Positions 58,807 through 64,000 of a stretch of 64,000 nt of DNA are shown here, in pieces. The notes under the pieces are model-generated. The model worked only from the letters and a program-made list of their open reading frames with translations, had not been told where the DNA came from and made no database searches. The stretch comes from Linyphia triangularis (Eukaryota; Arthropoda; Arachnida; Araneae; Linyphiidae), in assembly GCA_963978545.1 (NCBI GenBank), contig OZ021731.1, positions 28,058,593-28,122,592 of the forward strand, in the 5' to 3' direction. The position numbers and the translations under genes were made by a program. Positions within the stretch are counted from its first letter, which is position 1. Every line of letters begins with the position of its first letter.

Positions 58807-59176
58807 AGACAATGTCAGGGACGCATATTAGCTACCTTTACTTGCATTCGAACAAGGGAAAATAATGCAGCTCGCTGATTGGTTGGCATTTATTTCTCTA
58901 ATGCTGCCATCTGAAATTGAAAATTGGATGCTTTTGAAAGAAAATTTTGCAGAAACAATCCTAATAATAGTAGGAGATCCTAATAATAGGAACAGAACTC
59001 ATTTCATCAACTCAATTTTTCATTACTATACATGAGCCCCTTTTAAAAGAAAATTTTCGTTTTAAGAAAATTTATATAAACATGAAATTTTTTTTTCTAT
59101 AAATAAAATTAATTTTACAAATAAAATGCCATGGATATTAAGATGTAATAAATTCATATGAAATAATATTACATAT
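58807..59176. other. AT-rich non-coding DNA
   Basis: CCTAATAATAG is duplicated near 58959-58990. No gene. Confidence 0.45.
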
Positions 59177-59180
59177 ATAT

Positions 59181-59478
59181 TGTTGCGTGGATAGGTTCAA
59201 AAGACTTGAAGCCAAAGCAGATCAAAACTTGCAGAAATTTATTCCTATATAACTCTTCACAGATTCTCTTATAACTCCCGAACTTCTCGTTCTAGTAGAC
59301 CCAATACAGCTCTTTACACAACAATAGAGCACAAAACAGCAGTTAAAAACTTGACAACACAACTGCTACAAATCGCCGCAAAAGACAATGCAATACAGTT
59401 CACTTTCGGAACTCTCTGAATGCTCGCTGAGAGACAGCTAACTCAGTAATTCCAGTCAACTAACGGACTCAACTAACT
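59181..59478 (-). mobile_element. LTR (family B), copy 9, truncated
   Basis: TGTTGCGTGG start preceded by ATAT, normal R/U5 and promoter-proximal part with AATAAA (inverse) at 59238-59243, then it breaks off near 59478. Weak similarity (CTTCTTGAACTGTTAGAG) goes on to about 59535; the rest of U3 is absent. Confidence 0.85.
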
Positions 59479-59535
59479 TTTTTGGAAATTTGCCGAGCCG
59501 CCTTTCTAAAACCCTTCTTGAACTGTTAGAGATGA

Positions 59536-60787
59536 GCGAAACTCCGACCGGGATCAGCTTTATATGTTGGTGCTTGGTAGTGGGAGGTCTGTGTTATTTG
59601 GGTGCAACGTAGATATCCCCTTCTTACTTGAAACATTTATAGCCCCCCCCCCCCCTCTTATCCCCCACGTGTCGGATTACTTTTATCGAAAAGAAGGTCG
59701 AACACTTGTTCTGAAGTGTGGATTGATGAGAAGTTACAACTTGGTTTGTCTTCAGAAGTAATGATATTTGTCTGTCATTTTTGGTTAAGAATGTTCGGAT
59801 CTCAAAAAGATAACATTCTATTCCATTGCGAGTCAAGATTGAAATGTAGAGTGATGTGCACCATTAGCAATTTTGCTCTTTTGTAACTAGGTGGCCCATA
59901 CTTGTGATAGGACTTGGTATGTGAAGGATATCAACCCTCCCGAAACAATTCCTTTAGTGCTATAAAAATTGGACTTTACAGAAATTTAAAAGTTTTTATT
60001 TATAAGAGCTAGATATTTCATACTTCAAGTACTTTTGCTATTATCTACAGATTAAAAATAGGCTCTCAATGTAAATTTAAATGATTTTTGTATTTTTGAT
60101 AGGTATATAGTTTATAATTCCACCATTAGTACTTGTTATTTTTTTGGCAAAAAATACATCTTTTTAACATTCATAACAACAACATCAAATAGGAAAATAC
60201 ATTATGAAAATACTGGTTCATGTAATTGTCACCTACACTTTATCTGCATAGCAGTTTAATTAAGGTGGACCAGAATATCATACAAAATGAATGCAAACAT
60301 TCCCAAAATTAAAATAAAACAAGCAAGAAAACACTATACATGACATCATACTTTATTTTTTATACTAATAGATTGTAAATATTTACCTTGATTTATATTG
60401 AATATTTCTAAAATATTCAAAACACTGAGCAATGAAACTCCGAAAATAAATTACTGTTTCCTATATTAGATATATGTCTTACCTTTTAAAATATTTTTTA
60501 TTCCCGTGCTTTATTCAGAAATGTTATTTCAAAGTTGAGTGTAACATATATTTCTGCTTAAAAACTAATTCAACTGTGATAGAATATTAAAGCAATTATT
60601 TTACAATTGCTTCATTTGAAGAATATATAAAATAGTGCTTAGTATTGAATACTGTTGGGATGGGCTAACAGCTCCTTTTGGCTTCTCTTTTTTTGTTCAC
60701 AGTCACTTAAATAAACATAATTCTACTGCAAAATTGTGATTGATGATAATACGAGAAAAAAATTCCTTTTTGATTAAAAATGATTCC
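59536..60787. other. Non-coding DNA
   Basis: C run near 59643-59655. Frames 59564-59761 and minus 59624-59836 have no known domain. Confidence 0.4.
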
Positions 60788-60791
60788 ATAT

Positions 60792-61471
60792 TGCTACGAA
60801 TTTTTGCATATTTGTAAATATTTCGTAGTGTTAATTTTGTAAATAGGAAAATTTATGTACATTTCGCATAAGGCAGTGCAATAGTTCGTCTGAGCTTGGC
60901 TTCCCTGCAATAAGGGTCTTGTGCTTTATAACGAGTTTCACAGAGGTAACTATGGGAAGCGAGTTTTAAGGAGCGGGGCATTTAACATTATGGTAATGGC
61001 AATCTCGCCAAGTTGGTGACGGTTTTTTCGACTAATTTTTGTCGCCATGTACATGTATAGGACTTTTTGACTACGATCTGGAAAGTTCTCCAAATATCTA
61101 TCTCTAGGAGTTTCAAGATGGTTCACGTATGTTCTTCTCCCCTATAAAAGCTCAGGAGAGCGGGTGATGGAGGGAGTAGTTGATTTCGAGTCCGTAAGTT
61201 GTTAGCTGAGTCCATTAATTGACTGGAATTACTGATACTGAGTTCCGAAAGCGAACTGCATTGCATTGTCTTTTGCGGCGATTTAGCAGTTGTGTTGTCG
61301 AGTTTTTAACTGCTGTTTTATGTTCTATCGTTGTAAAAAGAGCTGTATTGTGTCTACTAGAACGAGAAGTTCTGGAGCTGTAAGAGAATCTGTGAAGAAT
61401 TACATTGGAAGAAATTTCTGCAAGTTTTGATCTGCTTTGGCTTTAAATCTTTCGAACCCTTCCACGCAACA
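60792..61471 (+). mobile_element. Solo LTR (family B), copy 10
   Basis: TGCTACG (one change) to CGCAACA, flanked by ATAT (60788-60791; 61472-61475). TATAAAA 61143-61149. Shortest complete copy: most of the U3 motif run is missing. Confidence 0.92.
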
Positions 61472-61475
61472 ATAT

Positions 61476-62884
61476 ACTGAGCCCAGAGCAAAATTATTGA
61501 CCTTCACAAATTTGCTTTATAAATTACCACATTCTGAAATAAACCATGAGGATTCAGATACATTTGAATTTTCTTTCACCATGAAATTTTCTTTGTGAGA
61601 AGAAGGAAACCCCTTGCTCTCACAAGAAAAAAAAAATTCATGGATGTCCAATTATTATTAATTTTGATCTCAATTTTTCATACATTTTTGATGAAAGATT
61701 TATAGTATGTTGAAGGAAAACATGCACTTAGCTAAATATATATTTAATAAAATTTCTTAAAATAAATTTGGTGTTCTTAAAAAAATAAGCAAATAGAGTA
61801 ATCACTCGGAACACCAGTGCGCTTCCAGAGGAGGGGGATAGAGAACACCAGCCCCTTCACAATAACTTCTCAGTTTGAAAAAAGAAGGGCAGAAAAGAAA
61901 GGGAGAAAAAATACGAATTATGAAGTAGACAAAAGAGAATAAAGATGACTCAATTATGTATGACCAATATGTTTAAAAAACGTAACTTAAACCTTTAAAA
62001 AACATTTTATTCCTAAATTAAAGCGCAATTTCAGAAGTAAGAAATACTTTGTGTATTCTCTTGATGCAAATACCACAATTTTAACCAAAACGTAGGAGCC
62101 TACAAATAATACTGGTTGAATGGAACCCCAAAAAGATGTTCCAGTATAGCCTAAAATATGCGTCATAACACCTCTGTAATAAAAAAAAAATATATATATT
62201 CGTATACTTTCAACTGCTTTGTAAACACTACAGTTCGATTCAATGCTCTTATTTCTATAGGAGTAGATTGAAGAAAAAGAAGCTAAAAGAATTCCATCAC
62301 AAGCATAATTCTCAACACATATGAAGCCACCCTTAATCCTTAAAATTTGCCCTAATTCCTTCGATTTTGCTTCCCCTATGAACCCTCACCCCACTGTTCT
62401 TTCAACTCTCAAAGAACGTGTGGAAAAAGTGAATTGGGGGATGTGAAGAGGGGTGAGGTCAGAGTTCAAGGGAGGAGAGGACTAAACCGATAAAAGTGTT
62501 TACCTTATCAGTCAAGACTAGGCAGCCGCGAATACATTTACCAAGACGTAGTTCCTGGGTTCCGTAGTTCATTTATTGAGTTCAGAAGCAACTCAATAGC
62601 AAAAGAGTATTAGATTTACATACCATTACATTGGTAGTCGGTCAGTATCTTGACCAAAATATTTACAATTATACTATTTTATTTCTAAAAAATTTCATAT
62701 ATTTTATCAAAGTAATTGAAAACTGGGGACTTCTATTTTAAATAATATTTCAAGGTGGCTCTGGATGGACAAAGCAATGAGGTAAAGACGGAACTGCCTC
62801 TTCAATACTTTTTTCAATACCTGACTTTTCAGTTTTCATTTCGCGAAATAAATATAAGTCACAATAGTTGGTAATTTTGTTGGC
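61476..62884. other. Non-coding DNA, nothing recognised
   Basis: AT-rich, with a purine-rich patch near 61870-61960. No gene. Confidence 0.45.
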
Positions 62885-62894
62885 ATTAAGGCAG

Positions 62895-64000
62895 TTGGGT
62901 ATTCTGAAAGCACTAAATGAGCACTAAATGTTTGCATATGCGAGACAATTAGTGCGTCTGTGGGCGGGGCCAACGAAACGGAAGTGATTAGTGAATTATT
63001 ATTACAAAATTGTCAATTTTGGCCAAAATACTGACGCACTAATTCTGGCGATTGCGGATTCTGAAAGCACTCATTGAACACTAAATTTTGGCACCGATCA
63101 TACAATACTGCACGATAATTTGCATCGGTTTAAGGCTCGCGTACTTTCGGCAATAAGCTAAAATTGGCAATTTTGGCCAAAATATTGACGCACTAATTCT
63201 GGCAGTTATGGATTCTGAAAGCACTCATTGAGCACTAAAATTTAGCACCGGTCATACAATTAGTGCGTGATAATTTACATAGGTTTAAGGCTCACGTACA
63301 TTCGACAATGAGCTAAAATTGGCAATTTTGGCCAAAATATTGAAGCACTAATTTTTGCAGTTGGGTTTTCTGAAAGCACTAATTATGCACAACATTTTAA
63401 CATATAATGAATGATGATTGCTTTTGTGGGCGGGGCCAACGAAACGCAAGTGATTAGTGAATTATTATTACATTATGGTCAATTTTGGCAAAAATATTGA
63501 CGCACTAATTTTTGCAGTTGGGTTTTCTGAAAGCACTAATTGAGCACTAAATGTTTGCATATGTGAGACAATTAGTGCGTCTGTGGGCGGGGCCAATGAA
63601 ACGCAAGTGATTAGTAAATAATTATTACAAAATAGTCAATTTTGGCCAAAATATTGACGCACTAATTCTGGCGGTTGGGGATTCTGAAAGCACTCATTGA
63701 GCATTAAAATTTGGCACCAGTCATACAATTAGTGCGTGATAATTTACATCGGTTTAAGGCTCACGTACATTCGGCAATAAGCTATAATTGGCAATTTTGG
63801 CCAAAATATTGACGCACATAATTTTTGCAGTTGGGTATTCTGAAAGCACTAATTATGCCCATTTTAACATATAATGAATGATGATTGCTTTTGTGGGCGG
63901 GGCCAACGAAACGGAAGTGACAAGTGAATAATTATTACAAAATAGTCAATTTTGGCCAAAATATTGACGCACTAATTCTGGCGGTTGGGGATTCTGAAAG
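62895..64000 (-). repeat. Same satellite in inverted orientation, runs off the window
   Basis: Inverse of the 51693-56975 array. 62895-63360 is diverged edge material. 63420-64000 matches 53308-53888 base for base as far as I could check, including private variants. Confidence 0.95.

Overview
This window is non-coding, repeat-dense eukaryotic DNA. It is AT-rich, every long open frame falls in a repeat or in low-complexity sequence, and I recognise no intact protein-coding gene, functional tRNA, rRNA or snRNA. The repertoire (tRNA-derived SINEs, solo LTRs with a TATA box and polyA signal, hAT/piggyBac/pogo/Harbinger-like MITEs, a Tc1/mariner-superfamily transposase relic, GT and AAT microsatellites) suggests an arthropod, perhaps an arachnid. 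The organism call is a weak inference from repeat style.

Layout. 0-13.5 kb: long-inverted-repeat MITEs ('family A', 3-bp target duplications of TTA/TAA/TAT), a tandem triplication across a transposon end (8.57-9.0 kb) beside a SINE, a pogo-like MITE, a four-copy ~105-bp minisatellite and a large hairpin element (12.7-13.5 kb). 13.5-25 kb: a solo LTR, more family A copies, a GT microsatellite, an AAT-rich tract and a 1.44-kb TA-flanked foldback element. 25-39 kb: solo LTRs, hAT-type MITEs and several copies of a second TIR family ('family K'), some carrying nested insertions that can be dated by comparison with empty paralogous sites. 39-48.8 kb: a DDE transposase relic split by a piggyBac-type MITE, a second near-identical copy of that MITE, three solo LTRs and two SINE families, one nested in the other. 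48.8-51.7 kb: quiet unique DNA. 51.7-57 kb: a satellite array with 312-bp higher-order units. 57-62.9 kb: four more LTR copies and a SINE fragment. 62.9 kb to the window end: the same satellite in inverted orientation.

The strongest observations are: (1) the inverted satellite at the window end carries the same private variants, in register, as one segment of the first array, so it is a very recent inverted duplication or an assembly fold-back; (2) ten LTRs of one family, eight with perfect 4-bp duplications of the ATAT/ATAC/GTAT/ATAG type and none with an internal region; (3) two 204-bp piggyBac-type MITEs differing at about three positions, one inside a transposase coding relic; (4) several nested insertions with recognisable empty sites. 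No set of protein-coding genes acting together was found; the structure here is that of a transposon and satellite graveyard with some recent activity.
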